A stretch of 64,000 nt of DNA from Aliikangiella marina (GTDB lineage: Bacteria; Pseudomonadota; Gammaproteobacteria; Enterobacterales; Kangiellaceae). Below are positions 17,871-27,953 of this stretch, piece after piece. Position numbers and translations under genes: made by a program. Within the stretch, counting starts at the first letter, position 1. Every line of letters starts with the position of its first letter. The notes under the pieces are model-generated. The model was not told the origin of the DNA. It saw only the letters and a program-made list of their open reading frames with translations, and did no database searches. The stretch spans positions 62,001-126,000 of the forward strand of contig NZ_VIKR01000007.1 of assembly GCF_007004765.1 (NCBI RefSeq). Reading direction: 5' to 3'.

Positions 17871-17907
17871 AATGTCAGTTATTGATAATAATAATGTCAA
17901 TTAATGA
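17871..17907. promoter_or_regulatory. Direct-repeat operator between AraC regulator and desaturase
   Basis: AATGTCAGTTATTGA (17871-17885) and AATGTCAATTAATGA (17893-17907) agree at 13 of 15 bases and are offset by 22 bases, about two helical turns. Directly repeated half-sites two turns apart are the usual AraC-family arrangement. They sit in the short divergent gap. Confidence 0.6.
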
Positions 17908-17944
17908 AAATAGGAATCGACTCAATTTGATTTAGAGTAGTCGA

Positions 17945-19879
17945 ATGAAAACTACGCATACACCAATTAATCCTTACCATTCTCTTTGGCAAAATGCTGT
18001 GCCGGATATCGCCTGGGGCACTGTCGCACTTTTTATCGGATATGTATCAGGTTATACGCTGGTAATCATTGGCATAGTGAGTGGCCACTTACCATACGAG
18101 CTTGCGACTATTTTTTGTGCCTATCTCGCCTACGTTGGGTTCACCATTGCCCATGATGCTGGTCACGGCAGCATCATCGCGTCAGGTTCACGATTTAAAT
18201 TTGTTGAATCCTTACTGGGCTGGATTACTGCAATTCCACTGTTACTTGTACCCTTCCCGCTATTCAAACGAATTCACGATAGACATCACGCTTTTACGAA
18301 CGATCCTGATCGAGACCCAGACCATTTTTCTTTTGGTAACCGCTGGTATCAAGTTCTCTTAAATTGCTTTTATATTCCGATCCAATACCACCATTTAGCG
18401 TTCACTAAGCTTAAAAATATCAAAACTATTCGAGACACTTATCCAACCACATTCATTTATTTCGTTTTGGTTTTAAGTGGTATTGTTGGGTTGATTATTC
18501 ATGGCTATTCTCAGGCGCTGCTTTACGTAATTATCATTCCAAATGCCATTGCTATTTTGGCTCTAGCGCTATTCTTTGATTATATTCCTCACCACCCCCA
18601 TAAATCCTTAGACCGCTACCATGACTCAAGGATCTACCCAAGTAAGATTCTTAATGGGCTTTTGTTGGGTCAAAACTATCACTTGGTACATCACATGTAT
18701 CCAAAAGTCCCTTGGTACCGATATAAAACAGTATACGAACAGATCTTACCGGATTTAGAGCGAAATCAATCGCCAATTGAAGACTTGTCTGGAATCAACA
18801 AGCCCGGTTTCATGAAATCCATTAACGGTAACCGCTTAATCAAAGGTAATAAATTTATGAACATGTTATTACCGGTATCAGATATAAAGCCTTTAACGGA
18901 TGATTCGGTTTTGATTGAGTTTGAGTTACCTCACGAACAATCTCTTGATTTCAATGCAGGGCAATACATCACGCTGAGTAAATGGCTGAACGGAGAACAA
19001 CACACTCGATGCTATTCACTTTGTGTAAGACCACCGGCTAATTTATTGCAAATTGCTGTTCGCAAACAGCAACAAGGCGTGTTTTCTGAATTTCTAAACA
19101 GCCAGTTGGCAATAGGGGACCAACTCATCGTCAAAGGACCTTTCGGTGAATTTAAATACCCACCGGCTCATCGACAGGCAACCGAGCAGCTCACTCTGAT
19201 TGCCGGTGGTAGTGGTATTACGCCTATCATTTCAATTCTAACAGCAGCCCTAACACAATCCGCTAGCGTCAAAATCCATTTGATTTACACATGTCGAAAT
19301 GCTCAACAGATTATGTTTATTGACGATCTCGAAGCGCTTCAAAGCGCTCATTCGGACCGCTTTACCGTCTCACTAATCATTACTGAAAAAGGATTGGGTG
19401 GGAGTCGATTAACTTCAGATAGATTAAATCAACTGATTGATCTTAAAGCAAATAGGGGCTGTCACGATTTTTACATTTGTGGTCCGCAAGGTCTCAATCA
19501 AATAGCCACCAAAGTTTTGATCGATAGAGACGTTGCACCTAAAAACATTCATTTAGAGTCTTTTTCACAACAAGCGGAACAGCCCGTCGGCGACTTACAT
19601 CAAGTCGTAATATGCCTCGATGATGGTCTTAACTGTCAACTTGAAGTGGCGTCCAACCAAACGGTGTTAGGTGTTGCGTTACAATCTGGAGTAGCCATTC
19701 CACATGCTTGCGCGCAAGGCACCTGCGGTGTTTGCAAACTCAAACTAGAATCAGGCTCGCAGGTTCCCATTGCCGATTCATTACCTGGCTTAACCCAACA
19801 GGAAAGATTAGCCGGTTATACGCTAGCTTGCCAATGCAAACCATCAAGCGACTTAGTTTTGAAAGAGTCTAATGAATAA
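17945..19879 (+). CDS. Fatty acid desaturase fused to a ferredoxin-NAD(P)H reductase module
   Basis: This 644-residue fusion has two parts. Residues about 1-300 form a membrane di-iron desaturase/hydroxylase with four hydrophobic segments and three histidine boxes: HDAGHG (about 70), HDRHH (about 111) and HLVHH (about 246). An extra HHPH motif lies near 218. Residues about 305-545 form an FAD/NAD(P)H reductase (RCYSLC flavin motif, GGSGITPIISIL, YICGPQG). Residues about 550-644 form a plant-type 2Fe-2S ferredoxin with CAQGTCGVC (Cys about 589) and a distal C in LACQC. The polypeptide could carry electrons from NAD(P)H to its own active site. Fatty-acyl substrates are most likely, but hydrocarbon or carotenoid hydroxylation is not excluded. 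Confidence 0.88.
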   Translation: MKTTHTPINPYHSLWQNAVPDIAWGTVALFIGYVSGYTLVIIGIVSGHLPYELATIFCAYLAYVGFTIAHDAGHGSIIASGSRFKFVESLLGWITAIPLLLVPFPLFKRIHDRHHAFTNDPDRDPDHFSFGNRWYQVLLNCFYIPIQYHHLAFTKLKNIKTIRDTYPTTFIYFVLVLSGIVGLIIHGYSQALLYVIIIPNAIAILALALFFDYIPHHPHKSLDRYHDSRIYPSKILNGLLLGQNYHLVHHMYPKVPWYRYKTVYEQILPDLERNQSPIEDLSGINKPGFMKSINGNRLIKGNKFMNMLLPVSDIKPLTDDSVLIEFELPHEQSLDFNAGQYITLSKWLNGEQHTRCYSLCVRPPANLLQIAVRKQQQGVFSEFLNSQLAIGDQLIVKGPFGEFKYPPAHRQATEQLTLIAGGSGITPIISILTAALTQSASVKIHLIYTCRNAQQIMFIDDLEALQSAHSDRFTVSLIITEKGLGGSRLTSDRLNQLIDLKANRGCHDFYICGPQGLNQIATKVLIDRDVAPKNIHLESFSQQAEQPVGDLHQVVICLDDGLNCQLEVASNQTVLGVALQSGVAIPHACAQGTCGVCKLKLESGSQVPIADSLPGLTQQERLAGYTLACQCKPSSDLVLKESNE

Positions 19880-20121
19880 TAATTTTGTTAACCGGCGCCA
19901 AACTTGAGTTACCTAAAACCGTTTGTAAACCTACTTTTTGTGGCGCTATTAGCGACCTGTTATGGCACCGCAAGATATTTTGTTAAATTCTCCTAAAACC
20001 CAATAAATCAATCACTTGAGATGTTTTGTCTAATTATTGATCAAAAGCAAGGTAAAAAGTTTGAGGTGAACTACACTTAACTATGAGGTACCAACAACAT
20101 TAATTGATAACGGAGAAAGCG

Positions 20122-20961
20122 ATGAAGAGATTTTACTCGGTCGGCTTAATTAGTTGTCTTGTATTTGTGTTGGCAAGCTGCAGCGATAGCTCTGACCCTA
20201 AACAACCAGAGCCGCAACAAGTCGCAGAAAAAGCGACGCCAAAACAACAAGAAACCAAACCCACCTGTCAGTTAAATATGGGCTGGGATCCTTGGGCCCC
20301 CTATCAATATCTGACACCCGAAAATGAAGTCAAAGGATTGGAAATCGAGTTAGTAAGTGCGATGGCAAAGGAAGCAGGCTGCGAACTAAAGTTTGTTCAA
20401 AAAAGTTGGATGAACTTATTAAACGGCATTCGAAATGGCAGCATTGACCTTCTTGGTGGCGCTTCCAAAACGAGTGCAAGAGAGCGATTCGCTCGCTTTT
20501 CTGATGAATATCGCAATGAATCATTTATCTTATATGTGCGACGTGGCGAGGCGGATAAATTTAAAGGAGAATCACTAAAAGACCTTTTAGCCAGCGGTTT
20601 CAAGCTTGGTGTTACAGAGGATTATATTTATGGTGATGAAGTCTCAATGCTCCAGGATGACCCAGCGACTGCAGAGAAATTCGTTTCTGTGCCAACAACA
20701 GAGGTTAATTACTATAACTTGATCCAGAATCGAATCGATGGCTTCTTGGAAGATCCTTTCGTCGCGGCTTACACGATAAGGCGCAAGGGATTAGGCGATG
20801 AAATAGAAGCACACCCTATCAGAGTGCATAGTGGCAATGTCGCGCTCATGTTTAGTAAGAAAAGCGTCAATGAGGACACTGTAATTGCGTTTAACGAGGC
20901 GCTGACTAGACTGATGGAAAACGGCGAATACAAACGGATTTTAGATAAATACAGCTTTTAA
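20122..20961 (+). CDS. Lipoprotein solute-binding protein (SBP_bac_3 family)
   Basis: This 279-residue protein starts at the ATG at 20122, which has CGGAGAAAGCG upstream; a TTG at 20104 is less likely. A signal peptide with lipobox LASC precedes a low-complexity linker rich in Gln, Glu and Pro. The family-3 periplasmic binding fold follows: MGWDPWAPYQYLTPENEVKGLEIELVSAMAKEAGCEL, then SIDLLGGASKTSARERFARFSDEY. These proteins bind amino acids or related ligands for ABC importers or sensors. No permease or ATPase gene is adjacent, so the ligand and partner are unknown. Confidence 0.88.
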   Translation: MKRFYSVGLISCLVFVLASCSDSSDPKQPEPQQVAEKATPKQQETKPTCQLNMGWDPWAPYQYLTPENEVKGLEIELVSAMAKEAGCELKFVQKSWMNLLNGIRNGSIDLLGGASKTSARERFARFSDEYRNESFILYVRRGEADKFKGESLKDLLASGFKLGVTEDYIYGDEVSMLQDDPATAEKFVSVPTTEVNYYNLIQNRIDGFLEDPFVAAYTIRRKGLGDEIEAHPIRVHSGNVALMFSKKSVNEDTVIAFNEALTRLMENGEYKRILDKYSF

Positions 20962-20976
20962 TCATTCGCAATACCC

Positions 20977-21004
20977 AAAAAACCGGCTTACTGGCCGGTT
21001 TTTT
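20977..21004. terminator. Bidirectional terminator between solute-binding protein and fre
   Basis: ACCGGC and GCCGGT form a stem around TTACTG, extended by an A-tract on the left and a matching T-tract on the right. It lies 15 bases from one stop and 5 bases from the other, so it probably ends both convergent genes. Confidence 0.92.
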
Positions 21005-21008
21005 ATGT

Positions 21009-21734
21009 TTAGAGAACTTCTCCTGACTCTCTTTTAATATCGAGGATATCAGAATAAACGGATTTTGGTGGAACACCATAATCGAGTAGCGCCTGATAGA
21101 CATTCATAACCATCGCTTCAGAGCCCCCAACATAAAACTCACACGACTTCGCTTTTTCACCCAAGCTGTTCAAAGCAACTTCATGTGGAAATCCACACTT
21201 GCCTTGCCACGAAGTTTCCGGATCGTTAACAACGGGAATATATTCAAAGTTGCTATTTTGTTCAGCGAGTTGATTCAGCAAGTCCCCTTGATAGAGCTCA
21301 CTCGATTTCTGGGTTCCCAAAAACAGTTTAAATTCTCGCTGGTCGCCACAGGCGAACGCACTTTCGAGCATACTTTTCATGGGAGATAGACCGGTACCCC
21401 CAGCGATGATAATCACCGGCGCTTCACCGGCTTTAAGAAAACAGTTGCCGTAAGGTCCATCAATTTCAAAGGGAGCTTCGGAACGGAACAGGTTCAACAT
21501 ATCTTCAACGATACCGCCACCTGCAACCAATCGAATGTGTAACTCAATAAATTGTGTTTCCTCAGGAGAACTGGCAATTGACAATGGAATTCGTTTTCCA
21601 TCGGGCAATAACAAAAACAAATACTGTCCACCACGAAAATCAAACAGTGTTCCCGCGTATGCCGCTAAGCGAACGCGATAAATTTGATCCGTCAATTGTG
21701 TTATATCTTGCGTGACTACTTTGATTGTACTCAT
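21009..21734 (-). CDS. fre: NAD(P)H-flavin reductase
   Basis: This 241-residue reductase passes electrons from NAD(P)H to free flavins. It has the FAD-site pattern RIPLSIASSPEE, the G-G-T-G-L-S-P-M-K-S motif of the NAD(P)H domain, and YVGGSEAMV near the C-terminus. No 2Fe-2S domain is present, as expected for Fre. It follows ubiD by 8 bases. In E. coli fre also sits beside ubiD; reduced flavin could support the prenyl-FMN cofactor of UbiD. Confidence 0.93.
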   Translation of the reverse strand: MSTIKVVTQDITQLTDQIYRVRLAAYAGTLFDFRGGQYLFLLLPDGKRIPLSIASSPEETQFIELHIRLVAGGGIVEDMLNLFRSEAPFEIDGPYGNCFLKAGEAPVIIIAGGTGLSPMKSMLESAFACGDQREFKLFLGTQKSSELYQGDLLNQLAEQNSNFEYIPVVNDPETSWQGKCGFPHEVALNSLGEKAKSCEFYVGGSEAMVMNVYQALLDYGVPPKSVYSDILDIKRESGEVL

Positions 21735-21742
21735 AACTTTAT

Positions 21743-23224
21743 TTATATCTTTAAATCGTCCCAGATTTCATCAATCCGTTGTTTTACTGTTTCATCCATC
21801 GAAATCGCGACACCCCATTCGCGATCCGTTTCGCCTTGCCACTTGTTAGTCGCGTCAATGCCCATCTTTGATCCAAGGCCAGACACTGGTGATGCAAAAT
21901 CTAAATAATCGATTGGCGTATTATCAATCATGGTCGTATCACGCGAAGGATCAACTCGAGTCGTTATGGCCCAAATCACATCATTCCAGTCGCGCGCATT
22001 CACATCATCGTCGGTTACTATCACAAATTTGGTGTACATAAACTGACGTAAGAAACTCCATACTCCCATCATTACTCTTTTTGCATGTCCCGGATACTGC
22101 TTTTTCATCGTCACCACAGCCATACGATAAGAACAGCCTTCGGGTGGTAAATAAAAGTCGACAATTTCAGGGAATTGTTTTTGGAGTAATGGGACAAAAA
22201 CTTCGTTTAAAGCGACGCCCAAAATCGCCGGCTCATCCGGCGGCCTTCCCGTATAGGTCGAATGATAAATGGGGGACTGTCGGTGAGTAATTTTCTCTAT
22301 GGTGAACACCGGAAAATTGTCCACTTCATTGTAATAACCTGTGTGATCTCCAAATGGCCCCTCAGGTGCCATTTCGTCAGGATAGATATAACCCTCCAAA
22401 ACAAACTCGGCACTTGCAGGGACTTGTAAATTATTGCTCAAACAATCCGTTACTCGAGTTTTACTACCGCGCAAAAGTCCAGCAAATGCATACTCCGAGA
22501 GCGTATCGGGAACCGGAGTCACGGCGCCCAAGATTGTTGCTGGATCAGCGCCTAAGGCGACGCTTACTGGAAAAGGCTCACCCGGATTTTCGTTTTGCCA
22601 TGCTTGTAAATCGAGAGCGCCACCCCGATGAGACAACCAGCGCATAATGACTTTATTTTTACCAATCACTTGCTGACGATAAATACCTAGGTTCTGTCGC
22701 TTTTTATTAGGTCCTCGGGTAACCACCAATCCCCAAGTAATCAAAGGGCCGGCATCACCCGGCCAACATGTTTGCACGGGAATTTTTGTCAGGTCAACGT
22801 CATCTTTTTCGATAACCACTTGCTGACATTCAGCTTTACTGACTACTTTTGGACTCATGTTGAGGACTTGTTTAAAGATCGGTGCTTTGCTCCATGCGTC
22901 CTTTAAACTCTCAGGCGGTTCGGGCTCTTTAAGAAAAGCCAATAACTTGCCCACATCGCGTAGCTGTTCGACATTTTCACACCCCATTGCTGCGGCAACT
23001 CTTCTAGTCGAACCAAATAAATTCGCTAATACCGGAACGTCTGAGCCCTTGGGATTTTCAAACAACAACGCTGGACCGTCCGCGCGCAAGACCCGGTCGG
23101 CTATTTCGGTCATTTCCAAGTTAGGATCGATAGGTTGGCTGATACGCCGAAGATCACCTTGGGTCTCAAGGTGATCAATAAAGTCTCTTAAGTCTTTATA
23201 CTTAACGGATTGGGAAAGTAACAT
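21743..23224 (-). CDS. ubiD: 4-hydroxy-3-polyprenylbenzoate decarboxylase UbiD
   Basis: This 493-residue enzyme removes the carboxylate in ubiquinone synthesis using prenylated FMN supplied by UbiX. Family blocks are clear: [21 protein letters not shown] at the N-terminus, [45 protein letters not shown] with the catalytic-region Glu, and [20 protein letters not shown]. Length is normal. It lies 12 bases after rho and 8 before fre, so rho, ubiD and fre are probably cotranscribed. Confidence 0.96.
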   Translation of the reverse strand: MLLSQSVKYKDLRDFIDHLETQGDLRRISQPIDPNLEMTEIADRVLRADGPALLFENPKGSDVPVLANLFGSTRRVAAAMGCENVEQLRDVGKLLAFLKEPEPPESLKDAWSKAPIFKQVLNMSPKVVSKAECQQVVIEKDDVDLTKIPVQTCWPGDAGPLITWGLVVTRGPNKKRQNLGIYRQQVIGKNKVIMRWLSHRGGALDLQAWQNENPGEPFPVSVALGADPATILGAVTPVPDTLSEYAFAGLLRGSKTRVTDCLSNNLQVPASAEFVLEGYIYPDEMAPEGPFGDHTGYYNEVDNFPVFTIEKITHRQSPIYHSTYTGRPPDEPAILGVALNEVFVPLLQKQFPEIVDFYLPPEGCSYRMAVVTMKKQYPGHAKRVMMGVWSFLRQFMYTKFVIVTDDDVNARDWNDVIWAITTRVDPSRDTTMIDNTPIDYLDFASPVSGLGSKMGIDATNKWQGETDREWGVAISMDETVKQRIDEIWDDLKI

Positions 23225-23236
23225 AAGGGAAGCACA

Positions 23237-24496
23237 CTAATTGCGCTTCATCGAATTAAAGAACTCTTCGTTGGTTTTGGTCAAAGCTAATTTATCCACC
23301 AAAAACTCCATTGCTTCTATCTCTTGCATTGGGTGAATAATCTTTCGCAAAATCCACATTTTTTGCAGTTCTTCCGATGAAGTTAATAAATCTTCTTTGC
23401 GAGTGCCAGAGCGATTGAAGTTAATAGCAGGAAAAACTCTCTTTTCAGCAATTTTGCGATCCAAATGCAGCTCCATGTTACCAGTGCCTTTAAATTCCTC
23501 GTAAATGACTTCATCCATTTTAGACCCAGTATCAACGAGCGCTGTTGCAATGATTGTTAAACTGCCGCCTTCTTCAATGTTTCTTGCAGCACCAAAAAAT
23601 CGTTTCGGTCGCTGCAGCGCGTTGGCATCCACACCACCGGTGAGGACTTTACCAGAAGAAGGTACAACAGTGTTATAGGCGCGCGCCAATCGAGTGATAG
23701 AGTCTAACAAAATGACAACATCTTTTTTGTGTTCGACTAATCTTTTGGCTTTCTCGATAACCATTTCTGCTACTTGTACGTGACGACTCGCCGGCTCATC
23801 AAAAGTTGAAGCAACAACTTCTCCACGCACGGAGCGTTCCATTTCGGTGACTTCCTCGGGGCGTTCGTCAATAAGTAAAACAATCAAAACACATTCAGGA
23901 TGATTTGCGGTAATCGACTGAGCAATATTCTGCATCATCATTGTTTTACCAGCTTTAGGTGGCGAAACCACCAGTGCTCGTTGCCCTTTCCCAACAGGGG
24001 AGGCTAAGTCTATCACTCTGGCAGTGATATCCTCACTTGAGCCGTTACCTCGCTGCATGACCATTCGCTGGTCTGGATGAAGAGGCGTTAAATTTTCGAA
24101 CAATATTTTGTTCTTGGCATTTTCAGGCGAGTCAAAGTTAATCTCATTGATCTTTAATAAGGCGAAATATCTCTCGCCATGTTTCGGGGGCCGAATCTTT
24201 CCGGAAATGGTATCTCCGGTTCGTAAACTAAAGCGACGTATTTGACTGGGTGAAACATAGATGTCGTCTGGTCCCGCCAAATAAGATGAGCCAGCATTTC
24301 TAAGGAATCCGAATCCATCAGGGAGAATCTCTAATACGCCATCCCCAAAAATATCTTCACCACTCTTCGCATGATTTTTTAAAATTGCAAAAATGATGTC
24401 TTGTTTACGCATACGGGCAGCATCATCAAGCCCTGCTTCTTTTGCCATTTCACTAAGTTGAGTGGCAGAAAGTTGTTTGATTTCGGTTAGATTCAT
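23237..24496 (-). CDS. rho: Transcription termination factor Rho
   Basis: This 419-residue hexameric RNA helicase has an N-terminal helix bundle ([22 protein letters not shown]), an RNA-binding cold-shock fold ([21 protein letters not shown]) and an ATPase core with Walker [15 protein letters not shown]. Also present are the Q-loop/R-loop region [21 protein letters not shown] and a C-terminal [16 protein letters not shown]. It is the compact form without the inserted low-complexity domain of some phyla. A leader of about 430 bases, which could allow autogenous control as in E. coli, separates it from trxA. Confidence 0.98.
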   Translation of the reverse strand: MNLTEIKQLSATQLSEMAKEAGLDDAARMRKQDIIFAILKNHAKSGEDIFGDGVLEILPDGFGFLRNAGSSYLAGPDDIYVSPSQIRRFSLRTGDTISGKIRPPKHGERYFALLKINEINFDSPENAKNKILFENLTPLHPDQRMVMQRGNGSSEDITARVIDLASPVGKGQRALVVSPPKAGKTMMMQNIAQSITANHPECVLIVLLIDERPEEVTEMERSVRGEVVASTFDEPASRHVQVAEMVIEKAKRLVEHKKDVVILLDSITRLARAYNTVVPSSGKVLTGGVDANALQRPKRFFGAARNIEEGGSLTIIATALVDTGSKMDEVIYEEFKGTGNMELHLDRKIAEKRVFPAINFNRSGTRKEDLLTSSEELQKMWILRKIIHPMQEIEAMEFLVDKLALTKTNEEFFNSMKRN

Positions 24497-24930
24497 AGGA
24501 TTACTTTTTATTTAGGATGGATATGTTGGTTTTTGGTTGTTAGTTAATCTCTCGGTAACAACGAGCAAGTACTATTTTATTTATCGTTAATCTATTGCTA
24601 GTTCTTGTTGTTACTCGCCGCATTTGAAATTCGCTCTCTAAACGCTCAAGTCGTCTGTAAGTTCAAATCTATCTGTAATGCCGATTCTATTGGTAAAGCT
24701 TCGTCGACAGCGGTAGCGCATAAAGTAAAGCCCTTGTGATCGGTTTATAGTCGGATCACTTAATATTCGTTTGGTTACAGAGATTTAGTGGCTTAACAAA
24801 GTTATTGTGTTTAGAAATATCATTTTCGGCCAGGAGGCCTTGAAATGAGTTGTCAGATGAAAATTAGCACTAAAACAATAATTTGTCCAATTTTTTGACA
24901 AATGCCGGATTTTAACGCTTAAACGACAAA
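24497..24930 (-). other. rho leader / trxA-rho intergenic region
   Basis: These 434 bases carry no long gene. On the minus strand they hold an inverted repeat (GTAACAACAAG with CTCGTTGTTAC, 10 of 11 paired; plus-strand 24554-24613) close before rho. They also hold a possible 27-codon Arg-rich reading frame (24721 to 24638) starting M-R-Y-R-C-R-R-S, in the place where E. coli encodes the rhoL leader peptide. It has no clear ribosome-binding site and no sequence likeness I can claim. Confidence 0.35.
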
Positions 24931-24960
24931 GCGCACCAATTTGGATATCAAAAGGTGCGC
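24931..24960 (-). terminator. Terminator of trxA
   Basis: GCGCACC and GGTGCGC pair around 16 bases that contain a near-palindrome (TTTTGATATCCAAA on the minus strand). On the minus strand the stem is followed by TTTGTCGTTT. It lies about 56 bases past the trxA stop. Confidence 0.7.
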
Positions 24961-25016
24961 TCAGATTCTATCGGGTATACACCGACCGATTAAGTGGCAG
25001 ATACCGAGGCAAACGC

Positions 25017-25343
25017 TTAGATATTGCTGTCTAGGAATGCCGCCAGCTGAGACTTGCTCACCGCACCAACTTGTTGCGCTTCAACCGCACCGTTTTTCAC
25101 TAAGATCAAAGTGGGGATACCTCTAACACCGTACTGTGGGGCAGTAGCTTGGTTTTCATCGATATTTAACTTACCGATTTTTACGCGACCATCATATTCG
25201 TCAGCCAACTCATCGAGGATTGGGGCAATCATTTTACAAGGACCACACCATTCTGCCCAAAAATCTACCAAGACGGGTAAATCAGATTTTAAAACTTCAG
25301 CTTCGAATGAATCATCAGTCAACTGAACTATTTTATCGCTCAT
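25017..25343 (-). CDS. trxA: Thioredoxin 1
   Basis: This 108-residue cytosolic disulfide reductase carries the classic active site [14 protein letters not shown] (Cys 33 and Cys 36 approximately) and the cis-Pro loop [11 protein letters not shown]. Length and sequence are typical of gammaproteobacterial TrxA. AGGAGAA precedes the ATG. It is divergent from rhlB and lies before rho, the order also found in E. coli. Confidence 0.97.
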   Translation of the reverse strand: MSDKIVQLTDDSFEAEVLKSDLPVLVDFWAEWCGPCKMIAPILDELADEYDGRVKIGKLNIDENQATAPQYGVRGIPTLILVKNGAVEAQQVGAVSKSQLAAFLDSNI

Positions 25344-25551
25344 GAAATTTCTTCTCCTAAAAATTGCCGTGTTCGCTCAGTCTATACTGACTTTATAACG
25401 CCGAATCTCCGGTATAGCCCGTGTTCTGCGGATTTGCTATCATGCGGCCTTTGCTGTGTTATGCTTAATGGGGTCTATTCTGCTATCTGTTGATACAAGT
25501 TGCAACCTGAGATCGCAAAAAGCCTGCTAATTAACTAGGAATTTTCGCTTT

Positions 25552-26883
25552 ATGGTTACCCATCTCTCTTCGACCCGTTTTCGCAATATGGGGCTTCACC
25601 CAAAGCTTTTAAAGGCTCTGGACAAATTAGGTTACGAATATGCAACGCCGATTCAAGCGCAAGCAATTCCCCTGCTGCTGAATTCGCAAGATGTCGCAGG
25701 CCAAGCTCAAACCGGCACCGGTAAGACTAACGCCTTTCTTTTGGCTGTTCTCAATGAGCTACTAACGCTACCAGCGCAAGAGGGCCGAGAAATCAACGAG
25801 CCAAGAGCTTTCATTATTGCGCCGACTCGCGAGCTGGTTATCCAAATCTATGAAGATGCAAAAACACTGGCTCAATTCACAGATCTTAAAATGTGTGTTG
25901 CTTTTGGTGGCGCGGACTACGAAAAGCAGCGCCAAGCCATTGAATCGGGTTGCGATGTGCTAATTGGTACCGCTGGTCGACTCATCGACTACTTCAAGCA
26001 GCGAGTTTACAACTTCTATTCACTCGACTGTGTTGTTCTGGACGAAGCGGACCGCATGTTTGATCTCGGCTTCATTAACGATATTCGTTACCTTTTCCGT
26101 AAAATGCCGAAACCCACAGAGAGACTAAACATGCTTTTCTCCGCGACTTTGTCGCACCGAGTCAAAGAGCTCGCTTATGAGCACATGAATCACCCAACTC
26201 ACATCCACGTCGAGGCGGAACAGGTCACTGCCGATAGGGTGCGACAATTGCTCTATTATCCAGCCAACCATGAAAAATTGCCGCTGTTAGTTGGTTTAAT
26301 CCAAAAACATCAGCCAGAAAAGGCAATGTTGTTTACCAACACCCGTCGACAAGCTGAAAAAGTCTGGTTGACTCTCAAGGGTAACGATATCAAATCTGGC
26401 TTGTTAACTGGGGACGTCCCGCAAAAGAAGCGTATTAGACTTCTTGATGAATTGAAGTCTGGGAAAATTGATATTTTAATCGCCACTGACGTTGCCGCAA
26501 GAGGACTTCATATTGATGGTGTTACCCACGTATTTAATTATGATTTACCAGACGATAAAGAAGACTACGTACATCGTATAGGACGCACTGCTAGAGCCGG
26601 TGCTGAAGGAGATGCAATCTCGTTTGCCGGAGAGGATAACGCGTTTAATTTACCGGCCATTGAAGAATATATCGGTCATGCGATTGAAACCGCTGATGTT
26701 GATCCTTCACTACTCGTCGATATTAAACCTCCAGCAAGGATGGAGCGTAGACCTCGTCAAGGCGGCCAAAGAGGACGCAATCAAGGCGGTCGGCCGCAGA
26801 ATCGCGGGCGACACGCTCAAAACCGCTCCAAGAACAATAATCAAACCGCTGACCAAAGTACAAGCCCAGAGGGCAACGAGTAA
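25552..26883 (+). CDS. rhlB: ATP-dependent RNA helicase RhlB
   Basis: This 443-residue DEAD-box helicase is a partner of the RNA degradosome in E. coli. Motifs in order: Q motif ([10 protein letters not shown]), Walker [22 protein letters not shown] in [16 protein letters not shown] in FSATLSHRV, and the motif VI block [13 protein letters not shown]. The C-terminus (about 395-443) is a basic, Gly/Arg/Asn-rich low-complexity tail, as in other RhlB proteins, suited to RNA contact. Its position divergent from trxA-rho supports the RhlB assignment over paralogues. Confidence 0.94.
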   Translation: MVTHLSSTRFRNMGLHPKLLKALDKLGYEYATPIQAQAIPLLLNSQDVAGQAQTGTGKTNAFLLAVLNELLTLPAQEGREINEPRAFIIAPTRELVIQIYEDAKTLAQFTDLKMCVAFGGADYEKQRQAIESGCDVLIGTAGRLIDYFKQRVYNFYSLDCVVLDEADRMFDLGFINDIRYLFRKMPKPTERLNMLFSATLSHRVKELAYEHMNHPTHIHVEAEQVTADRVRQLLYYPANHEKLPLLVGLIQKHQPEKAMLFTNTRRQAEKVWLTLKGNDIKSGLLTGDVPQKKRIRLLDELKSGKIDILIATDVAARGLHIDGVTHVFNYDLPDDKEDYVHRIGRTARAGAEGDAISFAGEDNAFNLPAIEEYIGHAIETADVDPSLLVDIKPPARMERRPRQGGQRGRNQGGRPQNRGRHAQNRSKNNNQTADQSTSPEGNE

Positions 26884-26887
26884 CCTT

Positions 26888-27130
26888 GTGAATAAGCAAT
26901 CAATTAGTGTCGATCTGACCCTTGATGCCAAGGGCTTACGCTGTCCGGAACCAGTGATGATGATTCGCAAATCCATTCGCTCGCTAAATAGCGGGCAGGT
27001 ATTGCTCATTATCGCTGACGATCCAGCAACTAAACGCGATGTTCCAAGTTTTTGCGAGTTTATGGATCACGAGTTACTTGCAGCCGAGAATGAATCAACA
27101 CCGTTTCAATATTGGATAAAGAAAGGCTAG
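26888..27130 (+). CDS. tusA: Sulfurtransferase TusA family protein
   Basis: This 80-residue protein starts at a GTG 4 bases after the rhlB stop. The TusA signature is present: [22 protein letters not shown], where the Cys of CPEP carries the persulfide. [21 protein letters not shown] and a short C-terminal strand follow. TusA relays sulfur for 2-thiouridine in tRNA. No ATG occurs in frame before the CPEP motif, so the GTG is the only reasonable start; its ribosome-binding site is weak, suggesting coupling to rhlB translation. Confidence 0.93.
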   Translation: MNKQSISVDLTLDAKGLRCPEPVMMIRKSIRSLNSGQVLLIIADDPATKRDVPSFCEFMDHELLAAENESTPFQYWIKKG

Positions 27131-27136
27131 TCAGCT

Positions 27137-27697
27137 ATGGTCTCAAGTGAGTCACTTCTTAAAGCTGCTGATTCAGAATCGTTGCCACCGGTAGAAAGTT
27201 GGAATCCTGATTTTTGTGGGGAAATTGATCTTCGCATCGACCGTGACGGTAGTTGGTTTTATGAGGGTACACCGATCGGCAGACGCAAAATGCAGATCTT
27301 ATTTTCTCGTATCATAAAAAAAGAAAACCACGATTACTTTCTTGTGACTCCCGTAGAGAAGGTCAAAATTCAAGTCGATTGGATGCCATTTACTATCGTC
27401 GACTTTGAACAAGTTACTCCAACAAAGGGTAAAGGAGAACTTCCTTATTACCGCTTTACTGACAATTGCGATAACCAATTCGATTTGAAAAAATCTAGTC
27501 AATGGCAAATCGATCGCGCGGAAGGACACCCATTGCCGATTATCAATGTCAGACGAAATTTATTCGCGAGTTTCAGTCGAAGTTGTTACTACCGACTGGT
27601 CGAACTTGCAGAAATCATTGAAGAAGGTGAACAAAGTCATATTCAACTCATATCGAATGGGTTAACCTTCGATCTCGGCACGATAAACCAAGAATAA
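27137..27697 (+). CDS. DUF1285 domain protein
   Basis: This 186-residue protein matches DUF1285 by its blocks WNPDFCGEIDLRIDRDGSWFYEGTPIGR, the IKKENHDYFLVTPVEKVKIQVDW core and PLPIINVRRNLFASFSRSCYYRLVELAE near the C-terminus. The family has a known fold but no established function. It begins 6 bases after tusA and ends 7 bases before the small membrane protein, so it lies within a compact operon. Confidence 0.88.
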   Translation: MVSSESLLKAADSESLPPVESWNPDFCGEIDLRIDRDGSWFYEGTPIGRRKMQILFSRIIKKENHDYFLVTPVEKVKIQVDWMPFTIVDFEQVTPTKGKGELPYYRFTDNCDNQFDLKKSSQWQIDRAEGHPLPIINVRRNLFASFSRSCYYRLVELAEIIEEGEQSHIQLISNGLTFDLGTINQE

Positions 27698-27704
27698 GCA
27701 AGGA

Positions 27705-27953
27705 ATGCCAGTGAATATTGTCTTCAACAAAATTCCAAAGCTGGCGAAATTACTGTACGGTGTCGGTTTTGTTGTTATCATCATTTCGATGGTAATGTAT
27801 TTTTACTACCCCAATTTGATTGACGCGATAAAATTACAACAAGCGTTTATCGGTGGCGCTATCATCGTCGCGATTGGCTCGGTGATAAACACATTACATC
27901 AATTTAAACGTCCAAAAAGGGATAAAAGGACTGATCATGCTAAGCGACTCTGA
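27705..27953 (+). CDS. Small two-TM membrane protein
   Basis: This 82-residue protein has two hydrophobic segments (about 16-34 and 46-62) separated by a short loop, plus a basic tail. AAGGA precedes the ATG. I do not recognise a family. Its last 17 bases overlap the start of fhs, so translation is probably coupled. Confidence 0.75.
   Translation: MPVNIVFNKIPKLAKLLYGVGFVVIIISMVMYFYYPNLIDAIKLQQAFIGGAIIVAIGSVINTLHQFKRPKRDKRTDHAKRL

Noticed and set aside
24845-24898. Plus-strand 17-codon frame with AGGAGG just before ATG in the trxA-rho gap
   Set aside because: Strong ribosome-binding-like sequence, but the frame is tiny, antisense to rho leader and has no composition or homology support.
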